64,000 bases of DNA from Synanceia verrucosa (taxonomy: Eukaryota; Chordata; Actinopteri; Perciformes; Synanceiidae): NCBI GenBank assembly GCA_029721515.1, contig CM056561.1:9470501-9534500 (forward strand), read 5' to 3'. The translations under genes and the position numbers were made by a program. The notes under the pieces were generated by a model. That model was not told the DNA's origin and searched no databases. It saw nothing but the letters and a program-made list of their open reading frames with translations. Shown here piece by piece: positions 11,647 through 22,229 of the stretch. The stretch's first letter is position 1, and each line of letters begins with the position of its first letter.

Positions 11647-14254
11647 CCAGCTGCATTCTCAGCTCTCTCTGCCCATTCTCTGGGCGCATTTGTTTGGAGT
11701 GAGCCCATACACTTATTGACACTTGTCTCCCCGGCCTCTTGCATGACAATCCAGGCAATAAACCCACAAGTGGAGCACACACTGTTCAACAGTTTCCATA
11801 AAGAAAAACAAGAGTAAAGACGATGAGTGTTTATCTTCCCAGGGCATGAAAAGAGATGGGGGAAAAGAAAAAAAAAAGACAAGGGCTCATCTCATAACTC
11901 TGAACCACACACAGCGCAAACACAATGACACATACTCTCATCGCCCATGCTACGCTTTCAGTGGTTGTCTGCTCTGCATTTTCCGTCAAAATCCGTATGT
12001 AGGAAAACTTCATGATAAAGAAAGGAAATAAACAAGTTGATCTACTGACATCTTAAAGGAAGGAAGAGCCCTGGGTTTTATTAAGGTGATGGCACCTTTT
12101 CAAATCCTGGTCACATCTGCTTTAAGGATTTGCCCCACAGACCGAAAGACATACACATACAAAGGATAGCCCATATGAGATGGGACCAGAGACCAGGACA
12201 TCCTGTTTAGGGGACAATGCTCCCCCTCTCTACTGTGCTAAAGTGATAATGGTCTTGCAACAGTGAGGCTGTCACCACCTAGCTTAGCCAGGGTCCAGGG
12301 AGCACCACAGGTCTCAGCACTGTGGGATAACTGGTCAGGAAATACAGCTTTTCAACACCTTCCAGAGTAGAATATCCTTCTGTCAAATAGACTCGTATTT
12401 CATTGCTAAATATAAGATCATGGGCTGAGAGTTTCCTTGATCTTTTCGTAATAATCGGATAGGAAAATGTGTATAATGCCAAGTTTACATTATTTTTTCA
12501 AAGTAAAGCGGAAGTGGGTTCTGTTACAGGATTAGCAAAAAAAAAATTTTGTTATATTGCAAATGATTAAAAATCCAGCCCTAGAAGAAAACCCTGTAAC
12601 ATGTAACTCTATATTTAGATATATGGGTTTGATGAGACTGAATATAACTGATATGAGTTTCACTTGCTCCATTTGCATTTTGCTTGCAAGCAAAAAAGGC
12701 AATCTGTGCAATAATAGTACTGAGTAATAACTTTTAACATTTACTTGAGACATTTTTTAAAACCTTTGACAGATGCAAATTGTTTCCCCTGCCTCCAGCT
12801 TTTGGCTTATACAGACAGAAAAAGTAGAAGAGCATCAGCAACAACACCAAACCAACACAAACTGATCATCATTTACGGTATAACCGCGTCCCTCAATGTA
12901 GCAATACAAGAATTAACCAGAAATATTAGCTATGAACACAATAGTGGCTGAAACTTCCTTCAGATTCAACAGCAGCTTAAAACATCATCAAAGCAAAGGA
13001 GGGCAAGGACGACAAAGTGCGCACACGCAACTACTGTACGTTGCTAGGCGACGAAATGGTCGCCAACGTTCTCCTTGGAGAGTTTACTCACTGTTGTTGT
13101 AGCTTACTCACCTGTACAAAAGTAGCACTCTAAACGCAGCACTCCACTCGCCTCTCTGATCCCACCTTGTTCCTGAAATTCAAAACGTTCTGAACTAAAT
13201 TAGGCTATACACTCATCTCAGGGATTAAGACTGTCAAACAGTTTGTCTTCACACACCTGACTGAAGGTAGAAGCTGCTCAGTGAATGCAGCAGTCCCTGC
13301 CGGTTGCTAGCATGTTAGTATTTAGCATGTTAGCCTGACCCAGTAGTCACGAACATCATGAGCTTATCTCGCTAGCCAGAGTTGTGGTCACTAATTAAGA
13401 CAGGTGCAGCATTTTTATCGGTGTAGATGTACAATAAAATGAATTACAAATATACGTGATTATTAAACTGATTGTGTTTTGAAGTGCTGGCACCATCCGT
13501 GAACTCAAAGCTCATGAACGCAATCACTTATGCTGTTTCATTTCCGGAGTATCGTCATCATCATGGATTCGGAGCTCTGCCCCCTTGTGGCCGCAGGCAC
13601 ACCTGCAACAGCTGCTGATTTATTTTATTTCTTCTATTCCATTCTCACAGTTTTTCAAGACTTTTAGTTTACTCTGTGACAGATGCGACCTGAAATGTAA
13701 TGTAAAAGTACAATACTCATAGTAAATAATAGAAGAATAACTGATTTTATACAGAGACATAGCCTACTAAAAAAGTAAACCACAAGTACAAAAAATATTC
13801 TTTGTCACAGTAGCAAGAGTAGACTAAATTTGTTATGATGACTTCAGTGTTTGTTACATGATGCTTGAACGCAAAGAAGTTATGATAACTTTTCAAGGAA
13901 GGCCGTATGGCATATCATAACAAGAGTAGGTGCAACTAATAATAGTAACAAGGGCTGCATTTCCATTGAGATTTATCAGGTCCTGATGTTGTGTGTGATT
14001 GCTCACCGGCATGACTTAAATCAGTGAAATAGGTCAAAGACTCTTTCTCACACTGTCACCTAACCACACAATGCAAATGTGACACGCAAATGCACCATTT
14101 TTACCCACCACACACACGCACACAGAGAAGGAAGGAAAGGTGGAGGATGAAATACACTCACAAAAACAAGACACATGAGTCAGATCACTGTCCATGATGT
14201 TCTCAAGTGTCAGATTGAGGACATGTCTGGGCATGTGGTGAGACACAGGGTTTG

Positions 14255-14255
<1 letters not shown>
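11645..14255. other. Intergenic, no gene seen
   Basis: No coding or RNA gene was recognised. The 13560-13610 part is GC-rich and contains a CTCF-like motif (separate entry). The remainder is AT-rich single-copy-looking DNA with small chance ORFs. Confidence 0.5.
13578..13590 (-). promoter_or_regulatory. Weak CTCF-like motif
   Basis: The plus strand reads TGCCCCCTTGTGG, so the minus strand reads CCACAAGGGGGCA, close to the vertebrate CTCF core (CCASYAGRKGGCRSY). It matches 13 of 15 positions in the extended window. Motif evidence only. Confidence 0.35.

Positions 14256-14310
<55 letters not shown>
14256..14310. repeat. CA microsatellite
   Basis: An uninterrupted run of about 27 CA units. Confidence 0.97.
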
Positions 14311-14312
<2 letters not shown>

Positions 14313-15538
14313 AAGTGCAGTCCTGGGGATTTCATACACTAGGTGATAATGAGTGATCCAATTTAATTGATTCCAACTTTTAAGTAAATTGACATTCAGG
14401 GATCATATTAGCCACAACAGTGAATGTGATACTGCATTACTTATCTTGTGAGATTTTGATCTTTTCAAATATTTACACTTGCATCACAATTGGACTGTGA
14501 ATGTTTATATTTGTGACATAACATCCACGGTATTTTAATTACCTCTGATATCATAACTGGTCCAACAATAGCATTTATAAGTTTAAAGTATGGTACTATC
14601 CTCATGAATCACCTTTATAATTATGTTGTGTCTATTTATATATCTCATAATCACCTTGTTGTGTTCTTACAGAGCAGTTTTATCTCTGCTATTCAAAATG
14701 ATGAATGTTAAATTATAAATGGCCTTTTAACTCGGGATCCACAATATCATTACATCTCTAGGCAGTTACATTTTCACATTTGGACATCAGTAGTTGTGCT
14801 GCTGAACTTTGAACCACAGTTAAAATAGAGCAACAGCTGCTAAATGTACAGGGGAAAGACAAGGAGGAGCCTTCAATAGATAAATACATAAATAAAATGT
14901 GTCTACAGTCAAAGACAGGGCTCCTTCACGGCCACCTATGGAGCCTGCAGAATGGCTCTAGACCTGTCAAGAGGACCCTTTACTTTCTCTTGTGGAATCT
15001 GCACCAGTTGCAGCGGCTGTGAGCCACAGGCCTCATGCCTTGAAACAGGAGAAGCTGCTGAAAAGCCAAACCTGGCCTCAGAAATACGTTCTGTGGCCAA
15101 GCAGCAAGGCTCAACGGAGCCCACGCCGGCCCCCGGACCCTGTGATATCTGATCAGGCTTGACACGTCTGAGCCACCCTGCCTCACCTCCTCTGTCTGCA
15201 CACACCCAACACCTCGCACCCAGTCCCAGGGATAAGTGGTCCCTCGCTATAAATACCAAGACAGGATGGGAGCTGTGGAGGGAGCCAAAAAAGAGTGGTT
15301 GGGTAGGGAGGGAGGGAGGAGGAAGGGTTGCGTGGCTAAAACATACAAAGTGAACACCTGTTAATAAGGTGTCAAGGAGTCAAATGTGACACTAAAAAAT
15401 AAGATCATAATCTGCTGACTTAATCTCCAGTCTCCACACCCTTCGAAACAAACATCTGCACAGATGCCACTGTTGAATCACGCAATTCAGGGAAGCATTT
15501 TGAGTTTCTACACCTTATTTTTTGTCATGTCCCCACCC
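14311..15538. other. Intergenic with a GC-rich block
   Basis: The 14930-15340 part is distinctly GC-rich against AT-rich flanks and contains several overlapping open frames on both strands without similarity to known proteins. It lacks repeats and could be a regulatory element or an unrecognised non-coding exon. Nothing else stands out. Confidence 0.4.
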
Positions 15539-15539
15539 C

Positions 15540-15584
15540 TGTCTGTCTGTCTGTCTGTCTTTCTGTCTGTCTGTCTGTCTGTCT
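15540..15584. repeat. CTGT tetranucleotide microsatellite
   Basis: About eleven CTGT units with one TTCT interruption near 15560. Confidence 0.95.
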
Positions 15585-17030
15585 ATGTACTCATCCACAT
15601 ATCACTCCCTCTGATTCTCAAGAAAACAGGTGCAAGGAGGAGTGTCCAGTGCGCACACACACAGAAAAACACCAGCCACACCTTCCCCCTGAGCAGAACC
15701 TGTGGCCAAGGCACGCAGAACATTTCCTTATGTCCTCATAGCTGCAGCGTCTTCACATTATGGAGCAAATATAGACTATTTATCATCCATGTGAAAGTGA
15801 CAGCGGTGGAGCTCTTAAACAATCCCAGAGGCTACAGCCTTCCTTTCTTCATATTCAGAGTAGAGGGCAACTGATAGTTATTTGTACTTGAGAAATATTA
15901 AGAATTATCATAAATTCTTGTAGCATTTCTTACACAACTCTCCAACTAATCAGGATAATCACCTGATTATGTCTTTGGTTGCAATGAAAACACTCTTCAT
16001 GACCCATGTACGCCAACCACAAGTTTAAAAAACTAGTGTGGCTCTCTCATAAAATTCATCCAGAAAACACACTTGTATTGTCAGAGTGGCAAACATAACT
16101 TCCGAGTTTATATTTTTAAATGAACTGAGTGAAAGTTTGTCAAGCAACAATTAAGAAAGGTGAGCCAAAGCAAAACTTTGGGGTTACCTCTTACTTCCTT
16201 ATTTCACTTCAGTTAAAATCGACACCACTCTGGCAGAAGATGGATTTTTTCCTTTCACATTTATTCATTCCATTAGCTTGATGTCCTCATTGGTGCTTAA
16301 AATGAGTCAGGATCAAAGGCATAAGGGAGCCTCCCCTTGTGTGTTCCTGAGTGATTCAGATGCACCACTATATACTGTAACTGTCTGTGCTAGAAACTGC
16401 ATACAAATAGCACTGCTGTCTTAACAAGGACTAATGCAACAATGGCAATTGTGAATTTTGGAGGGAGAACTGATGGTAGAAGTTTGGCGGCAACGTTGTG
16501 CGCGCGTTCCACCATTCAGTCGCTAATGAGAATGATAATTTGTGGCTCCTCTGACGACCCCTACCCCCTTCAATAGCGACTTCTCCCAAGGGACGTGATA
16601 GCTCAGGTCCCCGAGGGACATTCAGTCCTCTATAGGAATCCTTTTCATCACCAAAGAGGGATTCCCGCCTGTTTCGATCAATATACATGGTTGAATTTCA
16701 TAAATGTGTCTCTGATTCTCATATTGTTGTCCCTGCAACTCAGCAAGTGGAGCAGATGCGCGGCTAATGATGCAAACATCTGGGTATATAGGCCCGCAAC
16801 AGTTGCAGCTGTAAAATTATAGACATATAGATGCTTGATGTTCTATATCTGCATACTGTGTATCATCTCCCCCTCTCTTTTCATCTTTTCTTAAATGTCT
16901 TATAGCCTATTATAACGATGTTGCTACTTGGTAACTCGATTTATTCAGTGGAAACTGTGCGCAAAGGGGATACATTTATTCGCGCTGTTATTGTGTTATT
17001 TGCTAACAGCCTATGTGAAAATAGGACGGA
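15585..17030. other. Intergenic, no gene seen
   Basis: AT-rich DNA without a recognised gene. The 16440-16800 part has fewer low-complexity runs and some TAAT and TCAAT words; it could be regulatory, but no specific claim can be made. Confidence 0.45.
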
Positions 17031-17034
17031 CTTA

Positions 17035-17460
17035 GTCGACTTCCAGCCATCCCTGCCTCTCGTGTTTACACCGGACCAGGCTCGCTTCTTGGCGGCCACG
17101 CGTACGTGTTCGCCTCCTCACCTCCGCACCTCCTGCCAGCGGGGATTTACTGGCTGGCGCTGTGCCCGGCCGCAGGCGGACTAGTTCGCTCCGTTCTCAC
17201 GACCTCAGCTCCACAAAGGCATCTCTGAACTATTAACTGAGACACGAAGGCAGTACGAGCGACCACAGAACCCACACACGCTGCCAACTGGTGTTTCAGT
17301 ATGCGTCCTCGCAGGAGGAAGCTGCCTGAGCATCGCTGGCAGTGAGGTTTCAGTGTGCCTTTTACCGACGGTGTCATCTGCAGGGCACTGGCACGCAGCA
17401 CGGTGAAAGTGAGAACGCAACTATACACGAAACAACACGACTGTCCAAATGTCAAAGAAA
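17035..17460. other. GC-rich, CpG-containing block downstream of her9
   Basis: This stretch has many CpG dinucleotides (for example GGCGGCCACGCGTACGTG and GGCCGCAGGCGGACTAG), unlike the AT-rich DNA on both sides. It lies about 1.3 kb beyond the her9 poly(A) signal. A 129-codon frame on the minus strand overlaps it but resembles nothing known. It may be a small CpG island (promoter of a non-coding RNA or an enhancer), or simply GC-rich DNA. Confidence 0.35.
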
Positions 17461-18740
17461 GATGAAGATCAGGAGTTTTGCTCGTTATCAGTGCAACGAT
17501 ACAGGAAAACAGAACGAATTTCTCTATTTCAGACACCTTTATCCTTCATGTCCCTATTACTCAAATAAACTTCTTCCAAAGTATTTTTTTCAAGTTTCTA
17601 AGCTCTATATCAGTGCGTGCTTTATGGTTTAGATAGGGCGCATTGGCACTTGTTTGTGCATAATTTAAAGTTGGCACTGAAGAAAGAGCCCTGACTGTTT
17701 ACCTTGTGTGCTGGTGGTCAGGGTTTAGAAATACTTTTAAAGTGACTTACTTTTGGCCTGTGGCAGTCATGCGCAGCCACGGCGCGCCGGCGGAGTATTA
17801 AATGTTAAGGGGTTTTGACCGGCGGTCACCAGGCTGTAACCTAATCTGAAGTAAAGGGGCCCTCTGACTGCAAGTGGCTGACACACGGCCAGCGCCACGC
17901 CGCCCGACCCAGAGACACGGCCCTGAATTCCGGACCCCTCTTACTGGAGGAAGATACGTTTACACCCAGGGATAAACAGAGGCAGGGGAAGAGATCGAGA
18001 GGAAGAAGAAGTGTTTGAAGCTGAGGGGGAAAAGCACCTGGCCATATGTAGAACACGTATTGAGCATAAATAAAAGCCATATTGCCTGTGCATGCGTAAT
18101 TTCCAGAGTCACAATCAAGGTTAAGATATACTTTAACGTGGATTCTTTATCTACTCTGACCTCTTCAGGTTTCCCCGCCATCAAACCAAGTTCCCTCGTT
18201 TTCTCCTTTATTGAGGTGTGGGCCCACTGGGAATGGAATTGAACAATTGATACACAAAAGGAAGTGAGGATCCTTCCATATTCTCCTTTCACTGAGGCAA
18301 TCTGTTAGTGACATTAACCCCTGAGCGCATTTCCCAGGCTCATGAATAGGGTTTAAGACTTCTTAAGCTCCCGCTGCATACAGGATGAGACCCTTTTCAA
18401 ACTTTTAATTACCTTTATAGCAATAGAAAAATACACCCCCATTGTCCGCTGGACGGTTCTCCAGCTGGCCAGATGTAAGGAGCTCCCGCCAAACTGGTGA
18501 CAAGGTGGCCACTTAAAGCTTGGTAGATTATATTATAGGAGATCACATTTGGATCATAATCGATAGGTTGCAGCCTCGATTTGGCCTCAGCTTTAACTGA
18601 CTGTTTAAAAGTCCACTGACTTCATTAATGTGACTTTTACGCATGAAATGTGCCTTTTACGCACGGCTTCAAAAGCTCCAGATATGTAATACTAAAGCAA
18701 TAAAGACATGATACAAACGAGCTGTGGACAAGAAATTAAT
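17461..18740. other. Intergenic, possible regulatory DNA next to her9
   Basis: No gene was recognised. GC-rich patches at about 17765-17960 and 18300-18500 are free of low-complexity runs and adjoin her9, so they are reasonable places to look for conserved elements. Confidence 0.35.
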
Positions 18741-18753
18741 TTCTGAAAAGTAA

Positions 18754-18759
18754 TTTATT
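18754..18759 (-). terminator. her9: her9 poly(A) signal
   Basis: The minus strand reads AATAAA here, about 415 bases beyond the her9 stop codon. It is the first canonical hexamer after the stop, giving a 3' UTR of roughly 0.43 kb that is AT-rich, as expected for an unstable Hes mRNA. Confidence 0.7.
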
Positions 18760-19171
18760 AAAACAATGGGGCATCACCCAACTTCAGTTTTTTTCTTTTC
18801 AACACAAAACAGCAAAGAATATAAAACACAGCTTTGGTATAACAATCAATAACAACTCTGTACAAAACTAAAACCTTTTCATAAAAAGTACTTCATAACA
18901 AAAATGTCCCATAAATCTTCCACATGTACAGAATATTTATCACCGACATCCAAATGTTGGAATCAGACAATAAATTATAAGAAAATAAAAACATGTGCCA
19001 TGTAAGGCAACCTTTGTTCCATAAAACGAAACATTAAGTGGTTAGAGTTACCGTCCCGTAGCGGAAAAAAAGTCACAGGATCAACCACTGTGCCTGTTTG
19101 TGCAGTCAGTTAAATGCTTAAACTGGAAAAGTAATGCAAACTGATTTGATATGAGTCTCTTGGCCCTCGCG

Positions 19172-20383
19172 CTACCAAGGCCTCCACACGGGCTCGCTGC
19201 CCTCCGGGCCGGTGCTGACTCCGGCCGGGCTGACCGCCTGGGACCCGCCAGAGAAGGAGGTCATGCCGTGGACTGGAGACCCAGCTGTCGATGCCGAGCT
19301 ACCATGCACCGGACTGGCGTTCACCGCAACAGGCACTCCTGCGTTTGCGTAAAGGGGGATGACAGGGGCGGTGGTGGAGGCGAAAGCTGGGTTGGGGATC
19401 AAAAACGCGAACTGTCCATCGGTTGCAGGGACCAGCTGGAACCCACCGAAGACCTTAGGGGAAACGGCCTCGACAGGGCTGAGCTTGGAACCCATGGCAG
19501 AGGCGTTGATGGGCAGAGTAGATGGGAGCTGCACATGGAGAGGCTGCGCCAGGTGCGCCTGCTGGGACGCGGCCTGCTGCGGGTAGTTCATGGACATCAT
19601 TTGACCCATGCAACTGGACAGGTGGTTGAGGAGCCTCGACCTCACCTCCGTGTTCACCCCCTCTGAGGTGGACAGGAAGCGAGTGACTTCGTTCATGCAC
19701 TCGTTGAATCCGGCTCTGTATTTGCTAAGGACGGTGGCGTCTGCTGAGAGTGCTGCTGGTGGGGAGACAGAGAGAGAGAATTGATATATTAGTGACGCGC
19801 TTGGGACTCTCCTTCCAACATCTTCCTAAAAGACTTCATCATGTTTTACGCACTTATAACATTAAATAAACTTACCGCTCATCTGCACACGTTGCAGGTT
19901 CCTCAAGTGCTTCACTGTCATCTCCAGGATGTCTGCTTTCTCCAACTTGGAGTGTCTGGAGCTCTGCAGGACAAAAACATTAAAAGTTGAGTTTTCATTC
20001 AAGGTGCATTTAAAATAAAACTTCTATATAAAGAAAAGTGCAGTTAAGGGCATTTAAATGATCTCAACTTACATCTTTTTTAAGTGCGTCCAGAATGAGA
20101 GTCTTGAGCTGACCGAGGCTTTCATTTATTCTTGCTCTCCGGCGTTTTTCCATAATCGGTTTGGATGACTGCAAAGAAGAATTAAACCGCCATAAATTTC
20201 TTGCGCACCACATGCTCACCTTATTATAACAACACTCAGTATTTAATACGTGGAAAAAAACAAACAAATCCTTACTTTTCTATGCTCGCTGGCATTTTTG
20301 GGTTTGTCTGGTGTGTGTGTTCCGTTCGCAGGGGCTCCGGCAATAGGGGATGCCGTCTGCTTCTCCATAGTATCAGCTGGCAT
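19172..20383 (-). CDS. her9: Hairy/Enhancer-of-split bHLH repressor, her9 (hes4 type)
   Basis: Four coding exons on the minus strand: 20383-20276, 20168-20073, 19963-19876 and 19755-19172, separated by introns of 107, 109 and 120 bp. All introns start GTAAG and end AG. The joined frame is 876 nt, giving 291 residues. The start lies in MPADTMEK, the Hes1/Hes4 N-terminus. The bHLH spans about residues 34-93, with the Hes-specific proline (P40) in the basic region (KPIMEKRRRARINESL). The Orange domain is at about 110-150 (YRAGFNECMNEVTRFL). A Pro/Ser/Ala-rich linker follows, then FGGFQLVPATDGQFAFLIPN, and the protein ends in WRPW, the Groucho/TLE-binding tetrapeptide. These proteins bind N- and C-box DNA in the nucleus and repress neurogenic genes. 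The N-terminus (TASPIAGAPANG) and the SPVHGMTS and QAVSPAGVSTG phrases fit her9/hes4 better than her6/hes1. The Orange domain has Ser where relatives usually have Cys (FLSTSEGVN). Two Notch-type sites lie upstream. Confidence 0.95.
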
Positions 20384-20603
20384 CGTTGATCAAACCAGGT
20401 AAAAGCGTAAAGAAGTAAATCCCTTTTGGAAACTCCGGGGAAACAGAGAAAAAAGTCGCTGCAGAGTAAATAAGAGCTGCCTGACAGACAGTCCGCGTTG
20501 TGTGGCTTGTTGTTATCACTGAGCTGTCACTGAAGTGCGGGAGCGCGCGTTGCACCGTGCGGGGCGAGTCTCCACTTCTGCCTCCGACACACGCCGCGGC
20601 TGT

Positions 20604-20610
20604 ACTTATA
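20604..20610 (-). promoter_or_regulatory. her9: her9 TATA box
   Basis: The minus strand reads TATAAGT about 220 bases upstream of the start codon. This implies transcription starting near 20575-20580 and a 5' UTR of about 190 bases. The spacing to the paired RBPJ site just upstream (about 22 bp) resembles the layout of vertebrate Hes1 promoters. Confidence 0.75.
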
Positions 20611-20632
20611 GACGGCTTGCGTGCTCCCAGTT

Positions 20633-20664
20633 CGTGTGAAACCCTCTCTGCATTCTTTCCCACA
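20633..20664 (-). promoter_or_regulatory. her9: Paired RBPJ (Su(H)) site of her9 promoter
   Basis: On the minus strand, TGTGGGAA (20664-20657) and TTCACACG (20640-20633) face each other head to head with 16 bases between them. TGTGGGAA is a perfect YGTGGGAA site; the second, read on the other strand, is CGTGTGAA, one base off. This is the sequence-paired-site arrangement on which Notch ICD-RBPJ-Mastermind complexes dimerise. The same imperfect second half-site (TTTCACACGA) is, as I recall, present in the mouse Hes1 promoter. It predicts direct Notch control of this gene. Confidence 0.8.
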
Positions 20665-20840
20665 CTCGCCTCAGCCAATGGCAGAGAGGACTCACCCATT
20701 GGGCGCGGGGCAGACCGCTGATTGGACAACACCCCCGCGGGCCGTCAGTCACGCGCTGCTCAATCAGCCCTGCAGGGACAAACAACAAAGCGGAGCGAAC
20801 AGCAGCGGCCGGGCTGTGAAGTGATAAGGGAGGGGAATAC
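20665..20840 (-). promoter_or_regulatory. her9: her9 proximal upstream region with CCAAT boxes
   Basis: CCAAT-box words occur in both orientations: GCCAATGG near 20674 and GATTGG near 20720. The stretch is rich in CpG and runs on from the promoter core. NF-Y binding is the usual reading of such clustered CCAAT boxes in bHLH-O promoters. Confidence 0.5.
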
Positions 20841-20892
20841 ATGCGCTCTGGATGTTTGCTTCCAGCTCAAAAATGCTATAGACTCCTGCTTA

Positions 20893-20933
20893 GTGTGTGT
20901 GTCTGTGTCTGTCTGTGTATGTGTGTGTGTAGA
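20893..20933. repeat. Imperfect GT/CTGT microsatellite
   Basis: Irregular GT-rich run (GTGTGTGTCTGTGTCTGTCTGTG) about 0.3 kb upstream of the inferred her9 transcription start. Confidence 0.8.
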
Positions 20934-21174
20934 CTGTGTTAACTTGACAGATAAACAGAGTGGGTTTTACTGTCAAAGTTCATTCCAATGTTTTATGGCT
21001 GCAAAACCACGCGTCTTTTAAGAGAAAGTGGTTATTTTGGTGCGTAATGCCCAACATAGTCTCTTCAAATGCCCTCTCCTTTATTTATGCCAAGTATAAT
21101 AATTAGACACCTATTATTACTATTATTTTATTATTATCTATTTTTAAGGCCCCTCGTACGCCTCCAAGGGATAA

Positions 21175-21425
21175 GGCATCTGTAACGGCACGCGAGGCGG
21201 TTTGCAGTAGCACGCACCAGGCCAATGGCATGCGGCCACTTTATGCAAATTGCGCAGGGCGCACTCCGATTGGCTGCGTGAACAGCTCCGTGTCAATCAT
21301 CCCGGAGCGGGAGCAGCTCAAAGGGGAAGAGGAGGAGGGCGGCAGGGGGGGCACATCTGTCCGCGTGCCATTAGCGCAGTCTTCTCCGGTCTACGCGGAG
21401 CACGTGCCAAAAACTTGCAGATTAC
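21175..21425. promoter_or_regulatory. GC-rich upstream block with octamer, CCAAT and E-box
   Basis: A CpG-rich island, separated from the her9 promoter by AT-rich DNA (21060-21150). It contains CCAAT at 21222, a perfect POU octamer ATGCAAAT at 21243-21250, an inverted CCAAT box (GATTGG) at 21268, and a CACGTG E-box at 21401-21406, a class of site bound by Hes/Hey and Myc proteins. It lies about 0.6-0.85 kb upstream of her9. It looks like a distal promoter or enhancer; a divergent promoter is the alternative, although no gene follows. Confidence 0.45.
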
Positions 21426-22188
21426 AGCCTTGAGACCAAGAAGAAGCATATGGTGTCAAACCTGAGAGTCTGGAAGCTTTAAATAAAGAACAGAGCAGAC
21501 TATAATATTTACGTGTGAATGAGTGCTGGGTGATATTTAGGTAATTTTTAAAATAAAGAGATGCAACAATATCACTATTAATGACCATGTTATAAAATAG
21601 GTCTTCTGTGCATATTTAAGAAAGTATTTGAAGTATGTACTCGTCAAAAATCACACAGATATTTCCACTAACATTTCAGACCCTTAATTCCACCACATTT
21701 GTGTGCGAGTGGCAATTTTTGAAGGAGAAGAGCGCCATCTACTGACTGATTTGTAAGGAGTTAACCGTCCTCATGTGTATATCATATACTGTACATATAA
21801 CAAAGTAAAATAAAATGTAAATCATGCACTGTCCAAAGTCTTAGCGGTTATAAAGTGATTTAAATGAAGCCGACATGGTGTTAAGGGATGTTTTGCATTT
21901 TTGATAAGATGACACTGTTATATTTCTCTTCTATTGGTCTGCCAATTATTTCCTTCACAGCTGTTACAACAGCACAACTTCTCAAGCATCTTGGAACTTT
22001 TTTTTCCTCATTTTTGTTCATGTGGCATATGAGATAAAAATATAAGCAGTATAATATAAATTTAACAGGGAAAAATAGATTAAGCATCAACTTGAATACA
22101 AAGAAGCTTACTTTCAAGAGCATTGGACAGAGATGGACACAAGGTGGCACAGCTGTGTCCAAATACAGTAAAACCAGTAAAGAAACAA

Positions 22189-22189
<1 letters not shown>
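21426..22189. other. Intergenic, no gene seen
   Basis: AT-rich DNA without recognisable genes. A CTCF-like motif at 21731-21745 is listed separately. Confidence 0.5.
21731..21745 (-). promoter_or_regulatory. CTCF-like motif upstream of her9
   Basis: The plus strand AGCGCCATCTACTGA reads TCAGTAGATGGCGCT on the minus strand and matches the vertebrate core CCASYAGRKGGCRSY at 14 of 15 positions. It lies about 1.35 kb upstream of the her9 start codon. Motif evidence only. Confidence 0.5.

Positions 22190-22229
<40 letters not shown>
22190..22229. repeat. GATA tetranucleotide microsatellite
   Basis: About ten uninterrupted GATA units. Confidence 0.96.

Noticed and set aside
14034..14339. 101-codon frame on the minus strand
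   Set aside because: Its core is the translated CA microsatellite (Cys-Val repeats).
14930..14946. CTCF-like word GGCCACCTATGGA
   Set aside because: Too many mismatches when aligned on the GGTGGC core.
15464..15874. 136-codon frame
   Set aside because: Much of it is the translated CTGT microsatellite.
19151..19666. 171-codon frame antisense to her9 exon 4
   Set aside because: It is the complement of the GC-rich her9 coding exon; composition alone explains it.
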